Made by a program: the position numbers and the translations under genes. A model generated the notes under the pieces. It did no database searches and was not told the origin of the DNA. It saw nothing but the letters and a program-made list of their open reading frames with translations. Of a DNA stretch of 64,000 nt, positions 27,245 to 35,426 are shown piece after piece. Position 1 is the first letter of the stretch. Each line of letters begins with the position of its first letter. The DNA comes from Longimicrobium sp. (GTDB lineage Bacteria; Gemmatimonadota; Gemmatimonadetes; Longimicrobiales; Longimicrobiaceae): the NCBI RefSeq assembly GCF_036388275.1, contig NZ_DASVSF010000076.1:62001-126000 (forward strand). The letters run 5' to 3'.

Positions 27245-27994
27245 TCAGCGCACGCGGTACGGGATGGTGATTTCGCCGGGGACGGGCTGCCCGTCCTCGG
27301 TGGCGGGCGCAAAGTCCAGGATGCGGACGGCGGCGAGCAGGTGGGCGTCGCTGCCCCGGAGCACGCCCGCCCGCTCCACCCGGACGCCGACCACGTTCCC
27401 GGCCGCATCCAGCGACACGCGCAGCCACACCGTCCCTCCACTGCCCACGGAGGGCGCGGGCGAGGAGTCGCGGACGTCGCCCCAGCCGCGGTTGGCCGCG
27501 GCCGAGAACGGCCCCATCCCCGGGTCGCGGAGCGCGGGCGGGCACACCACGCTGCGCTCCACCTTCAGCGCCGGCTGCTCGCCCAGTTCCATCCGCAGCC
27601 GTACGCCCCATTCGCGGTCCGCGGGCGGCGTGGTGCGGCGGTGGGCATAGGCGAGGGCCTGGAGCGAGTCGGCCAGGACGGGACCGACGCGGTGCTCGAT
27701 CACCTGGCGCCTGACGTTCAGCCCGTGGGGATCGTACCGCAGGGAGAACACCACGGGCCCCGTGGGCCGCCCGGCGTGGCGCCACGCGACCGCCGCGGCG
27801 TTCACCAGCCCGGCCGAGTCCACCAGCGCCGCCGCGGCGGGAAGCTCGCGCGGCTCCCGGGCGGCCTGGCACGTGCGCTGGGGCCGCCCCGGGCCGTCCC
27901 CCGGCACCGCAGTCCCGCCCTGCGCACCGGCGCAGGCGGAAACGGCCATCAGGGCGGCGGCGAACAGCGGAAGGAGTGGGCGACGAGGGCTCAT
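27245..27994 (-). CDS. Lipoprotein with TonB C-terminal-like domain
   Basis: A 249-residue protein with the lipoprotein leader MSPRRPLLPLFAAALMAVSACAG (lipobox SAC after LMAV). The C-terminal 60 residues (GTVWLRVSLDAAGNVVGVRVERAGVLRGSDAHLLAAVRILDFAPATEDGQPVPGEITIPYRV) match the TonB C-terminal fold; no proline-rich spanning region or N-terminal membrane helix is present, so it is not a normal TonB. The TonB-like fold here may bind a partner in the envelope. It is divergent from the lipoprotein at 28185. Confidence 0.7.
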   Translation of the reverse strand: MSPRRPLLPLFAAALMAVSACAGAQGGTAVPGDGPGRPQRTCQAAREPRELPAAAALVDSAGLVNAAAVAWRHAGRPTGPVVFSLRYDPHGLNVRRQVIEHRVGPVLADSLQALAYAHRRTTPPADREWGVRLRMELGEQPALKVERSVVCPPALRDPGMGPFSAAANRGWGDVRDSSPAPSVGSGGTVWLRVSLDAAGNVVGVRVERAGVLRGSDAHLLAAVRILDFAPATEDGQPVPGEITIPYRVR

Positions 27995-28184
27995 CGTCTT
28001 GACCGGGAATCGTGGGAAGGCGACGACGGGGCGGCGCATGTCCGCGAAGCACGGCGCTGCATCGGAGGTGCCACGTCCGCGGGGTTTGACCGCCATCCCG
28101 ACCCTGCATACGTTTGGAAGGGCGGGGCGGGCGTGGACGCGCCTGGCCCCGCACACAGAGTACACCTCTACTCCGGTGCCCGCC

Positions 28185-28730
28185 ATGCGCTACTCCATCG
28201 CCTGCCTTCTGGCCCTCGCGGCCTGCACTCCCGCCCTCCAGCCGGCCGCCAGCACCGGGGGCAACAACACCCAGGTGGTTACCAGCGCCGAGGCGCTGAG
28301 CGTGACCACCGAGTCGGAGTTCCGGGTTGTCTCGACCAGCGTGGGCGCTCCCGTCGCACGGGTGCTGGAGGTGCTGCCCGCCGTCTACCAGGAGCTGGGG
28401 CTGTCGCCCGCCGCGGAGCCGACCGTGCGCACCGTCCGCGCGCAGGGCGTCATGGCGCGCCGGTTCCAGGGCCAGGCCACGTCCAGCTATTTCGATTGTG
28501 GGCGCGGCCAGTTCGGGGTGGAGATCGCCACGCAGTACGAGGTGCGCTTCAACCTGCAGACGACGGTGCAGCCGGGGAGCAGCCCCGAGTCGGCGCGGCT
28601 GGATTCGGGCGTGGAAGCGTATGCGCGCAACAACGACGGCTCCGCCAACGCCCTGCTCGCCGTCTGCCACACGCGCGGCAAGCTGGAGGAGCTGATCGCC
28701 GCCCGCATTCGCGAAAAGCTGGGGGCGTGA
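28185..28730 (+). CDS. Hypothetical lipoprotein
   Basis: A 181-residue predicted lipoprotein (leader MRYSIACLLALAACTPALQ, lipobox LAAC). The mature part is beta-rich with VTTESEFRVVSTSVGAPVARVLEVLPAVYQELGLSPA and two cysteines (YFDCGRGQFG, LAVCHTRG) that could form a disulfide. I do not recognise a family. The next gene starts 38 bases downstream on the same strand, so the two may share a transcript. Confidence 0.7.
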   Translation: MRYSIACLLALAACTPALQPAASTGGNNTQVVTSAEALSVTTESEFRVVSTSVGAPVARVLEVLPAVYQELGLSPAAEPTVRTVRAQGVMARRFQGQATSSYFDCGRGQFGVEIATQYEVRFNLQTTVQPGSSPESARLDSGVEAYARNNDGSANALLAVCHTRGKLEELIAARIREKLGA

Positions 28731-28768
28731 CCACGCGTCTCGACCCGTCCCGCAACCCCGTGCATTCC

Positions 28769-29518
28769 ATGCGCATGCGGCCGTTCACCGCCGTGCTCCT
28801 GGCGCTGGCCGCCGCACGGTGCGCGCCCGCGCAGCCCGTGCCGCGTGCCGCCACGGACGCGAGCACGCAGATGGTGGTGGTGACCACGGCGGGATGGGAC
28901 ACGGTGAACGCCGTCCTTCAGCGCTACGAGCGGGCGGGCGCGGACCAGCCATGGCACGCCGTGGGCGGCGCCATCCCCGCCGCCGTGGGGCGCACGGGCG
29001 TGGCGTGGGGCGACGGGCTGCACCCCGAGCCCGGCGCGGGGCCGCGCAAGCGCGAGGGAGACGGCAAGGCGCCCGCCGGCATCTTCGCCCTGAGCTCCGC
29101 GTTCGGCTACGCGGGGGCCGACGAGGCCGCGTGGGTGCGCATGCCGTACGTGCAGGTGGACGCGAGCATCGAGTGCGTGGACGATTCCCGCTCGCGCTAC
29201 TACAACCGCCGGGTAGACCGCGACACCATCGCCCAGCCGGACTGGACGAGCCACGAAGAGCTCCGCCGCCCCGATCACCTGTACCGCTGGGGCGTGTGGG
29301 TGGACCACAACTCCAACCCGCCGCGGCCCATGGGCGGGTCGTGCATCTTCCTTCACGTCTGGGGCGGCCCGGGGGTGGCCACCAGCGGCTGCACCGCCAT
29401 GGCCGAAGGGGACCTGCGCGCCGTGCTGGCCTGGCTGGACCCCCGCGCCCGCCCCGTGCTGGTGCAGCTTCCCCGCGCCGAGTACGCCTCCCTGCGCGCC
29501 GCGTGGGACCTGCCGTGA
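28769..29518 (+). CDS. L,D-transpeptidase-like exported protein
   Basis: A 249-residue exported protein that probably cuts or cross-links peptidoglycan. A short signal peptide (MRMRPFTAVLLALAAARCAPAQ) leads the chain. The catalytic motif of L,D-transpeptidases is visible near the end: GGSCIFLHVWGGPGVATSGCTAM, with the His and the SGCT nucleophile. The middle has a conserved substrate part (GKAPAGIFALSSAFGY, HEELRRPDHLYRWGVWVDHN). It resembles proteins in the YkuD/ErfK group by motif but is shorter. The start at 28769 has an alternative ATG six bases later. It lies between a lipoprotein gene and the sigma gene at 29576. Confidence 0.78.
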   Translation: MRMRPFTAVLLALAAARCAPAQPVPRAATDASTQMVVVTTAGWDTVNAVLQRYERAGADQPWHAVGGAIPAAVGRTGVAWGDGLHPEPGAGPRKREGDGKAPAGIFALSSAFGYAGADEAAWVRMPYVQVDASIECVDDSRSRYYNRRVDRDTIAQPDWTSHEELRRPDHLYRWGVWVDHNSNPPRPMGGSCIFLHVWGGPGVATSGCTAMAEGDLRAVLAWLDPRARPVLVQLPRAEYASLRAAWDLP

Positions 29519-29575
29519 CGCCGCGTTGACGCGCGTGCCAGCGTTTTTCCGGCCGCGCGTGTCTAACCCTGCAGG

Positions 29576-30127
29576 ATGAGCGACGACGACGCCCGCCTGG
29601 TGCAACGGGCGCTGGCCGGGCAGGCCGGGGCGGCAGACGCCCTGCTGCGCGCCCACGCCGGCACCGCCTACGCCGTGGCCCTGGCCGTCACGCGCAACCC
29701 CCACGATGCCGAAGACGTGGTGCAGGACGCCATGGTCCTGGCGCTGGAACGCCTGGCCGAGTGCCGCGACCCGCGCAAGTTCGGGGGATGGCTGGTCCGC
29801 ATCGTCCGCAACCGCGCCCTGAACCATCGCCGCTACCTGGGCATTCGCGCCGCCGAGCCGCTGGACGACGCCGGCCACGCCGCCTCGCCCGATTCGCCCG
29901 CCGCCGACGCCGAGCGCGCGGACCTGCGCGACCGGCTGACGGAGGCCATGTCGGGGCTCACGCAGGGGCAGCGCGAGGTGCTGCTGATGCACGACCTGGA
30001 AGGCTGGAAGCACCGCGAGATCGGCGACGTGCTGGGGATGCCCGAAGGCACCGTTCGATACCACCTGTTCAACGCCCGCCGCGCGGTTCGCGCCCGCTTG
30101 CAGGCCCTGGTTCGCGAGGAGGAATGA
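29576..30127 (+). CDS. ECF-type RNA polymerase sigma factor
   Basis: A sigma-70 family protein of 183 residues. Region 2 has GTAYAVALAVTRNPHDAEDVVQDAMVLALERL and KFGGWLVRIVRNRALNHRRYLG; region 4 has LTQGQREVLLMHDLEGWKHREIGDVLGMPEGTVRYHLFNARRAVRARL. The ATG at 29576 is preceded by CTGCAGG. The stop overlaps the ATG of the next gene (ATGA), so it is coupled to a small membrane protein that is probably its anti-sigma. The genes beyond encode a Spy-like and a DoxX protein. Confidence 0.92.
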   Translation: MSDDDARLVQRALAGQAGAADALLRAHAGTAYAVALAVTRNPHDAEDVVQDAMVLALERLAECRDPRKFGGWLVRIVRNRALNHRRYLGIRAAEPLDDAGHAASPDSPAADAERADLRDRLTEAMSGLTQGQREVLLMHDLEGWKHREIGDVLGMPEGTVRYHLFNARRAVRARLQALVREEE

Positions 30128-30477
30128 TGGAGCCGGAGCCGATCGACCTTTCACCGCTGGCCCTGCCGGCGCACCGCCGCGAGCGCCTGATCGGCGCCGT
30201 GCTGGCGCGCGCCCGGGTGGGCGTGGTGCAGCGCACGCCGCTTTCGGAGCTGGCCGGCTGGGCGCGTCCCACGCTGGCCGCCGCCGCCGTGGTCGCCGCG
30301 CTGTCGCTGGGGCTGCTGACCCGCACGGGGCCCGCCGCCGCCGAGCCGCTGCCCCTGACCGTGGCCGACGCGCTGAGCATTCCGGGGCCCGCGAGCGACT
30401 GGGTGGCCGAAGACCGGCCGCCCACCGAAGAAGACCTGCTGGCCCAGTGGGACGACGAAGTGAACGATGCACGCTGA
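30124..30477 (+). CDS. Small membrane protein, probable anti-sigma factor
   Basis: A 117-residue protein overlapping the sigma gene by four bases. It has an N-terminal cytoplasmic part (about 1-48), one membrane segment (PTLAAAAVVAALSLGLLTR, about 49-68) and a short external tail with acidic residues. No zinc-finger HxxxCxxC motif is present, so it is not a classic ZAS anti-sigma; the assignment rests on position and topology. Confidence 0.65.
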   Translation: MMEPEPIDLSPLALPAHRRERLIGAVLARARVGVVQRTPLSELAGWARPTLAAAAVVAALSLGLLTRTGPAAAEPLPLTVADALSIPGPASDWVAEDRPPTEEDLLAQWDDEVNDAR

Positions 30478-30501
30478 ACTGACACACCCGGGGGTACGCC
30501 C

Positions 30502-30936
30502 GTGAACCGGCCCAGCCGCACGCGCCTGATGGGAATGGGGATGCTGGTGGTGACGTTCGCCGTCGGCCTGCTGGCTGGCGCCGCGTCCAGCCGGGCCCTT
30601 TCCGCCCGCGAAGCCGAGCCCCAGGCCGCCACGGCGGCCGAATGCTCGGACCGCCGCGGGCCGCACTCCATCTTCGAAAAGCTTTCGCTGTCGCCCGAGC
30701 AGCGCCAGCGCATCGACGGCATCATGGCTCGCCGCCGCGCCCGGATGGACACCGTCTGGCAGGAGCACGGGGCGCCCATCCGCGCGGCGCACGACAGCGC
30801 GCGGGCAGAGGTCCGCCAGGTGCTCACCCCCGCGCAGCAGGCGGAGTACGACCGCCTTCGCGCCAGCCACCGCGCCGAGCGCGAGCGGCGCGAAGCCAAG
30901 GAGAAGCAGGGCCTGACGGACGGCGGACCGCGGTGA
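30502..30936 (+). CDS. Spy/CpxP-like periplasmic protein
   Basis: A 144-residue protein with an N-terminal membrane anchor (about 8-32, MGMGMLVVTFAVGLLAGAASS) and a helical periplasmic part with the hallmark of Spy/CpxP: LSLSPEQRQRIDGIMARRRARMD ... VRQVLTPAQQAEYDRLRASH. Such proteins are envelope chaperones or stress sensors, often placed beside sigma or two-component genes. The start is a GTG at 30502. It overlaps the DoxX gene by four bases (GTGA). Confidence 0.75.
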   Translation: MNRPSRTRLMGMGMLVVTFAVGLLAGAASSRALSAREAEPQAATAAECSDRRGPHSIFEKLSLSPEQRQRIDGIMARRRARMDTVWQEHGAPIRAAHDSARAEVRQVLTPAQQAEYDRLRASHRAERERREAKEKQGLTDGGPR

Positions 30937-31421
30937 GCATTCGGGCGGACGATGGCAACCGCGGGGAGCGGGAGGGGCGGATGGGGGAAAGGCAATTCTT
31001 CATGCACCGCTTCGAAGAGGCCACGCTGGCGCTGCTGCGCGTGGTTTCGGGGCTGATGCTGATGCAGCACGGCGCGCAGAAGCTGTTCGGCGAGCTGGGT
31101 GGATGGCGCGGCACGCCCGGCGCCACGGCTCCGCTGCTGTCGCAGAGCGGGGTGGCGGGGATGCTGGAGATGTTCGTGGCGCCGCTGCTGGTGGTGGGGC
31201 TGTTCACGCGGCCGGTGGCGTTCCTCCTTTCGGGAATGCTGGCCGTGGCCTACTTCCAGTCGCACGCGCCGGATGGGTTCTGGCCCATCGTCAACCGGGG
31301 CGAGCTGGCGGCGCTGTACTGCTTCGTCTTCTTCTACTTCTCCGCCCGCGGCGGGGGAAAGTACAGCGTAGACGCCTGGCGCGACCGCCGGCACAACGTG
31401 CGGAACCTGCGCCGGATCTGA
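30933..31421 (+). CDS. DoxX family membrane protein
   Basis: A four-helix membrane protein of the DoxX family. Motifs include LALLRVVSGLMLMQHGAQKLFGELGGW, FVAPLLVVGLFTRPVAFLLSGMLAVAYFQSHAP and FWPIVNRGELAALYCFVFFYFSARG. DoxX proteins are thought to take part in quinone or thiol redox at the membrane. Starts are GTG 30933 (overlapping the previous stop), ATG 30981 with an upstream GGGAGGGG, and ATG 31002. I report the overlap form. It ends before a clear intrinsic terminator. Confidence 0.85.
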   Translation: MSIRADDGNRGEREGRMGERQFFMHRFEEATLALLRVVSGLMLMQHGAQKLFGELGGWRGTPGATAPLLSQSGVAGMLEMFVAPLLVVGLFTRPVAFLLSGMLAVAYFQSHAPDGFWPIVNRGELAALYCFVFFYFSARGGGKYSVDAWRDRRHNVRNLRRI

Positions 31422-31444
31422 GCGGGAGCCGCGGAACGAACGAG

Positions 31445-31477
31445 AGAGGCCGGACGCCCAGCGCCCGGCCTCTTTTT
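31445..31477 (+). terminator. Intrinsic terminator after the DoxX operon
   Basis: A 9-bp stem (AGAGGCCGG/CCGGCCTCT) with an 11-base loop, then CTTTTTC. This is the clearest plus-strand Rho-independent terminator in the window. Confidence 0.85.
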
Positions 31478-31493
31478 CTGTTCTCCGCGTTCG

Positions 31494-31946
31494 TCAGCTC
31501 GCGGGCCTGGCGGGGGGTGCGGGACCCGCCGGGGTGGTCGCGGGCGCCGGGTCGCCGGAGAACGCGTTGTGATAGCGCGTGTGGATGAGCATCAGGCGCT
31601 GGCTGCTCTCGGGCGCGGCGCGGGCCAGCAGCGTGATGATCTCGTCGCGCTGGGCCAGGATGGCATCCACCTCCTTCTGCTGCGCGGGCGAAACCTGCCC
31701 GCGTACGGCCTGCAGGTCGCTGAACACCGTGGTCATCAGCTGGCGCGAGCGCTCGTAGTTGCTGCGCAGCGACTCCGCCAGCGCGGCGCCGATGCGGTTC
31801 TCGATCTGCGCCGTCCGCAGCTGCAGGCGCGTATCCTCCAGGCTGTCGCGCAGTCCGTTCGCGCGTGACCACTGGGGCAGAAAGCCGAGCAGGAACCCGA
31901 GGAGCGCGGCCCCCACGGCGATGGTGATGATTCGGTTGCGGTCCAT
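31494..31946 (-). CDS. Small membrane-anchored helical protein
   Basis: A 150-residue protein with an N-terminal membrane segment (IITIAVGAALLGFLLGFLPQW) and a long helical, coiled-coil-like periplasmic part (LRDSLEDTRLQLRTAQIENRIGAALAESLRSNYERSRQLMTTVFSDLQAV). The C-terminus is rich in proline and alanine. I recognise no family. The ATG at 31946 is followed upstream by a large repeat region. The gene converges with the DoxX operon across the terminator. Confidence 0.7.
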   Translation of the reverse strand: MDRNRIITIAVGAALLGFLLGFLPQWSRANGLRDSLEDTRLQLRTAQIENRIGAALAESLRSNYERSRQLMTTVFSDLQAVRGQVSPAQQKEVDAILAQRDEIITLLARAAPESSQRLMLIHTRYHNAFSGDPAPATTPAGPAPPARPAS

Positions 31947-31989
31947 GGATGGGAAGCGGTGGGGATGGAACTGCGCCGCAGGGATGATG

Positions 31990-32531
31990 GCGTGCGGGTG
32001 CGGGGCGTGGCAAGGGCGGCGGAGGGTACAGAGGCCACCACATCGGTCCGGGCCGTCGAAGTGAACGGGGCCGCGCCGGCGGGAGAGAGAGCTGCGGTCG
32101 GGGTTCGACGGGTTGCGATGAATACCACGGCCGCCCCCCTCTCCCGGCCTCTCCCCCATAAACCCCATGGGGGAGAGGAGAATTCGAGTGCGCTCCGGCT
32201 GGCCACACGCACTCGACTGGCTCCCTTCCCCCGCGCAGTTTGCGGGGGAAGGGCTGGGGATGGGGGGCGCCGGCCCGAGCGCCGAGCCCGACCTGACGCA
32301 CCCCAAGCCTGAAGTGTACCCCCTCTCCCACGCTGTTTGTGGGAGAGGGTGGACGAGCATAAGCGAGGACGGGTGAGGGCCCTACGGCAGCCGAGGCCTC
32401 GGCCGTCGTCCAGGCGGTTGAAACCGCGTCTGGAACGGCACGAAGTCCGCCTGCGCGGACTGGGCGGGACGGTGCCGTGTGCGTCCCCGGCGGGTGGCGG
32501 GAGGCGGGAGATGGTCCGGTGCCTCTGGGCT
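31990..32531. repeat. Composite palindromic repeat block (copy 1)
   Basis: A 540-base block without a gene. It holds four hairpins in order: 32148-32178 (cctctccccc/gggggagagg), 32223-32253 (cccttcccccgc/gcgggggaaggg), about 32317-32352 (ccctctcccac/gtgggagaggg) and 32444-32461 (agtccgc-ctgc-gcggact). It ends in cctctgggcttcaggatgaca, which runs into the stop codon of the exonuclease gene. Its first 170 bases are nearly identical to 43896-44065. Confidence 0.85.
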
Positions 32532-33581
32532 TCAGGATGACAGGTCGGCGCCCGGTGTGGGCTCCACGGCCGCTACGGCCTCGGGGAGCACGTCGGCCTC
32601 GTCGGATTCGCCCTCCCAGCGGCTGGCGATGGCCTGCGCCTGCCACCCGCGCTCCCGAAGCCAGCGCACCACCGGCTCGCGGTACCCGTGCGTCACCCAT
32701 ACGCACTCCGCGCCGGTCTCCTTGATGGCACCCAGCAGCGAGGGCCAGTCCACGTGGTCCGACAGCACGAATCCCCGGTCCACCGAGCGCCGCCGCCGCT
32801 GCCCCCGCACCCGCATCCACCCGCTCGCGAACGCGGTGGACGTCGCGCCGAAGCGCCTCATCCACGGCGTTCCCATGGCGGAGGGCGGCGCCACGATCAT
32901 CGCCCCGCCCCAGGCGGTTCCGCGCGGCTCCGCGCCGGCGTACCGCGTTTCGGGGAGCAAGATCCCCGTCCGCCGGTAGTCCTCGTTCAGCCGCTCCACC
33001 GCGCCGTGGGTGAAGATGGGGCCGATGGACGGATCCAGCCCCGCCAGCAGCCGCTGTGCCTTGCCCAGCGCGTAGCCCATCAGCAGCGACGCGCGACCGG
33101 CCTGCGCATTGGCGCGCCACCACGCGTTGATCTCGCCGAACACCTCCGCATCCGGGCGCCAGCGGTAGATGGGCAGGCCGAAGGTGCTCTCGGTGATGAA
33201 GGTGTGGCAGCGGACGGGCTCGAACGGGGTGCAGGTGGGGTCTGCCTCGGTCTTGTAGTCGCCCGAGACCACCCACACCTCGCCACCGTGCTCCACCCGC
33301 ACCTGCGCGCTGCCCAGGATGTGCCCGGCCGGGTGAAGGCTGATGCGGACGCCGTTCACGTCGATCGGAAGGCCGTACTCCACCGAGCGGATGCGCGCGC
33401 CCGGGCCCAGCCGCGTGCGCAGCACCGCCTCGCCCTCGCGCGAGCCCAGGTACACACGCGAGCCCCAGCGTGCGTGGTCGCCGTGCGCGTGGGTGATCAC
33501 GGCCCGGTCCACCGGCTGCCACGGGTCGATAAAGAAGTCGCCCGCCTCGCAGTACAGCCCCCGCTCCGTGATCCGCAGCAT
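32532..33581 (-). CDS. Ligase-associated-type DNA exonuclease (metallo-beta-lactamase fold)
   Basis: A 349-residue protein of the metallo-beta-lactamase/beta-CASP superfamily, of the type called ligase-associated DNA exonuclease. It begins LRITERGLYCEAGDFFIDPWQPVDRAVITHAHGDHARWG with the HxHxDH metal site, then ISLHPAGHILGSAQVRV, VVSGDYKTEADPTCTPFEP and the C-terminal FVLSDHVDWPSLL and WVTHGYREPVVRWLR. Usual neighbours are an ATP-dependent DNA ligase and a Lhr-like helicase; neither is here, so it is an orphan copy. The ATG at 33581 has GGGAGAA just upstream. The stop codon comes from the repeat. Confidence 0.85.
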   Translation of the reverse strand: MLRITERGLYCEAGDFFIDPWQPVDRAVITHAHGDHARWGSRVYLGSREGEAVLRTRLGPGARIRSVEYGLPIDVNGVRISLHPAGHILGSAQVRVEHGGEVWVVSGDYKTEADPTCTPFEPVRCHTFITESTFGLPIYRWRPDAEVFGEINAWWRANAQAGRASLLMGYALGKAQRLLAGLDPSIGPIFTHGAVERLNEDYRRTGILLPETRYAGAEPRGTAWGGAMIVAPPSAMGTPWMRRFGATSTAFASGWMRVRGQRRRRSVDRGFVLSDHVDWPSLLGAIKETGAECVWVTHGYREPVVRWLRERGWQAQAIASRWEGESDEADVLPEAVAAVEPTPGADLSS

Positions 33582-33784
33582 TTCTCCCCTGACGTCGTTT
33601 TTATCGTTGTTCACGACCAGCTTGCGCGTGGCGCACGGCATTATTAGCCTTGTTCGTCCTCTCGCCCGGCGGGCACCCCTTCCCGCCACTGCTCGCCTCC
33701 CGGCGAGAGAGACTCCTCCGGTTGCCGAACCCACTCGGCACGCACCGGAATCCCCGATCCACCTCCCGTTTTTGGAGTACTCCC

Positions 33785-35203
33785 ATGCCGTGGTACGACC
33801 TGATCCCCACCTCCGGCCCGCAGCAGACCCTGGACCGCGCAAGATCCGCACTGGGCCGCAAAACCATCTACGACCTGGGCTCCGGGGGCATGAAGCCCGG
33901 TGCGCCGCTGGACAAGAAGTGCGACTGCTCCGGCTTCGTGGCCTGGGCCATCGGCATTCCCCGGCAGATTCCGCCGGGCACGGGCAGCTGGCTCGACACC
34001 GACGCCTACGCCCGCGGCGGGGCCCCGGCCTTTCCCGGCCTGGCGGTGCCGGTCGCGCCCGGCGGCGCGCAGCCCGGCGACATCTACGTGTATCCCGACT
34101 ACAAGCTGAACGGCGTCGTAAAGCAGGGGCACATCGGGATCATCTCGGCGGTGCAGGGCGGAGTGCCCACGAAGGTGATCCACTGCTCGCTGTCCAATTC
34201 CAACGCGGGCGACGCCGTAAAGGAAACCGGCCCCACCGCGTGGGTGAGCAAGGGCGGCGCGGCCAGGATCATGCGCCTGGACTACGCCGCGCTCCGGGCC
34301 AAGTACGCGCCCGGCCACGTGCACGTGATGCCGCTGAAGGCGGTCAGCCCGGCCAAGGCGCCGCTGAAGCACGCGCTCCTGGCGGGGCACGCCGGCCTGC
34401 AGGCGATCGCGGCCGGCAACGGCGGCGTGCTGCGCGCGACGGGCGGGCAGGTGGATGGCGCCGGCCAGGTGCAGGACGCGCTGAACCACCTGGGCGGCAA
34501 GTACGCCGACCTGAAGGTGGCGCTGGGCGACAGCACTAAGTATCGCGGCACGTTCGGCCCCAAGACCGAGCAGGCCGTCGAGAACTTCCAGGCCAGCCAC
34601 GGCATCAAGCCCGACGGGCTGGTGGGCAAGGACACGCTCCGGTCGCTTGACGCGGCGCTGGCCTCATTCGACGCCAATGGCGTGGACCGCACGCGCAAGG
34701 AGGCGTTCAGCGCCGAGAACCAGAAGCCGCAGGACTTCCGCAAGATCTTCATCGGGCTGATCGCCCCCGCGGCGCAGGCTTCGGCGAAGGCGACCGGCGT
34801 TCCGGCCTCGATCACCATCGCCCAGGCGGCGCTGGAGAGCAACTGGGGACGCAGCGGCCTGTCGGTGAAGGCGCTCAACTTCTTCGGCATCAAGGGCAAG
34901 GGGCCCGAGGGCTCCGTCACCATGCCCACGGCGGAGTACGTCGGCGGCAAGCGGATCGCCGTGAACGCCGCGTTCCGTGTGTACAAGTCGATGGAGCAGA
35001 GCTGCGAAGACCACGCCCGGCTGATCGCCACGGCCAAGTGGAGCAAGAGCGGCCTTCCCATCTACGCCGAGGCCATGAAGCACACGAAGGAACCCCGCAA
35101 GTTCGCCGCAGCCCTGGAAGGCGTATACGCCACCGACCCGGAGTACGCCGAAAAGCTGTGGGACCTGATGGACCGCTACGAGTTGCAGCACTACGACGTG
35201 TGA
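33785..35203 (+). CDS. Multidomain cell-wall lytic enzyme: NlpC/P60-like, peptidoglycan-binding, glucosaminidase
   Basis: A 472-residue protein with three parts. An N-terminal cysteine-peptidase-like domain (about 1-190) has the nucleophile region CDCSGFVAWAIG (Cys48) and a His in KQGHIGIIS. A peptidoglycan-binding domain follows (about 220-290, GKYRGTFGPKTEQAVENFQASHGIKPDGLVGKDTL in pattern). Last is a C-terminal FlgJ-like glucosaminidase (about 325-470, with AALESNWGRSGLSVKALNFFGIKG). There is no signal peptide, so it is not a normal secreted hydrolase; it recalls phage endolysins or secreted antibacterial effectors. No phage genes are nearby. It ends in a strong hairpin terminator. Confidence 0.8.
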   Translation: MPWYDLIPTSGPQQTLDRARSALGRKTIYDLGSGGMKPGAPLDKKCDCSGFVAWAIGIPRQIPPGTGSWLDTDAYARGGAPAFPGLAVPVAPGGAQPGDIYVYPDYKLNGVVKQGHIGIISAVQGGVPTKVIHCSLSNSNAGDAVKETGPTAWVSKGGAARIMRLDYAALRAKYAPGHVHVMPLKAVSPAKAPLKHALLAGHAGLQAIAAGNGGVLRATGGQVDGAGQVQDALNHLGGKYADLKVALGDSTKYRGTFGPKTEQAVENFQASHGIKPDGLVGKDTLRSLDAALASFDANGVDRTRKEAFSAENQKPQDFRKIFIGLIAPAAQASAKATGVPASITIAQAALESNWGRSGLSVKALNFFGIKGKGPEGSVTMPTAEYVGGKRIAVNAAFRVYKSMEQSCEDHARLIATAKWSKSGLPIYAEAMKHTKEPRKFAAALEGVYATDPEYAEKLWDLMDRYELQHYDV

Positions 35204-35227
35204 GCTGAGCGTCCCGGATAATTCGCG

Positions 35228-35267
35228 CGAGGGAGCCGCACCTGGAAGCACAGGTGCGGCTCCCTCG
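35228..35267 (+). terminator. Strong hairpin after the lytic enzyme gene
   Basis: A 17-bp perfect stem (35228-35244 with 35251-35267) and a 6-base loop lie 24 bases after the stop codon. The bases that follow are TTCACATGATG, without a T-run. Confidence 0.75.
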
Positions 35268-35426
35268 TTCACATGATGCCACAGCTAGGCCGCGTCCACG
35301 CTCGACCCTTATCGGCGAGCAGGGTGCGCCGGGTTTGATTGATTTGGAATCAAGATTGACAGCACATTTCCGATTTCCCGAAATTGCGCGTGAGAGCGAA
35401 ACCCATCTCAGCACGGGAGAGAGCGG

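Noticed and set aside
26104..27441. Extending the TPR gene upstream to a 445-residue protein
   Set aside because: The extra 129 residues are R/P/S-rich and lack any motif, while the ATG at 27054 starts a clean lipoprotein leader.
33785..35203. A prophage around the lytic enzyme
   Set aside because: None of the flanking genes is a phage structural, integrase, holin or regulatory gene.
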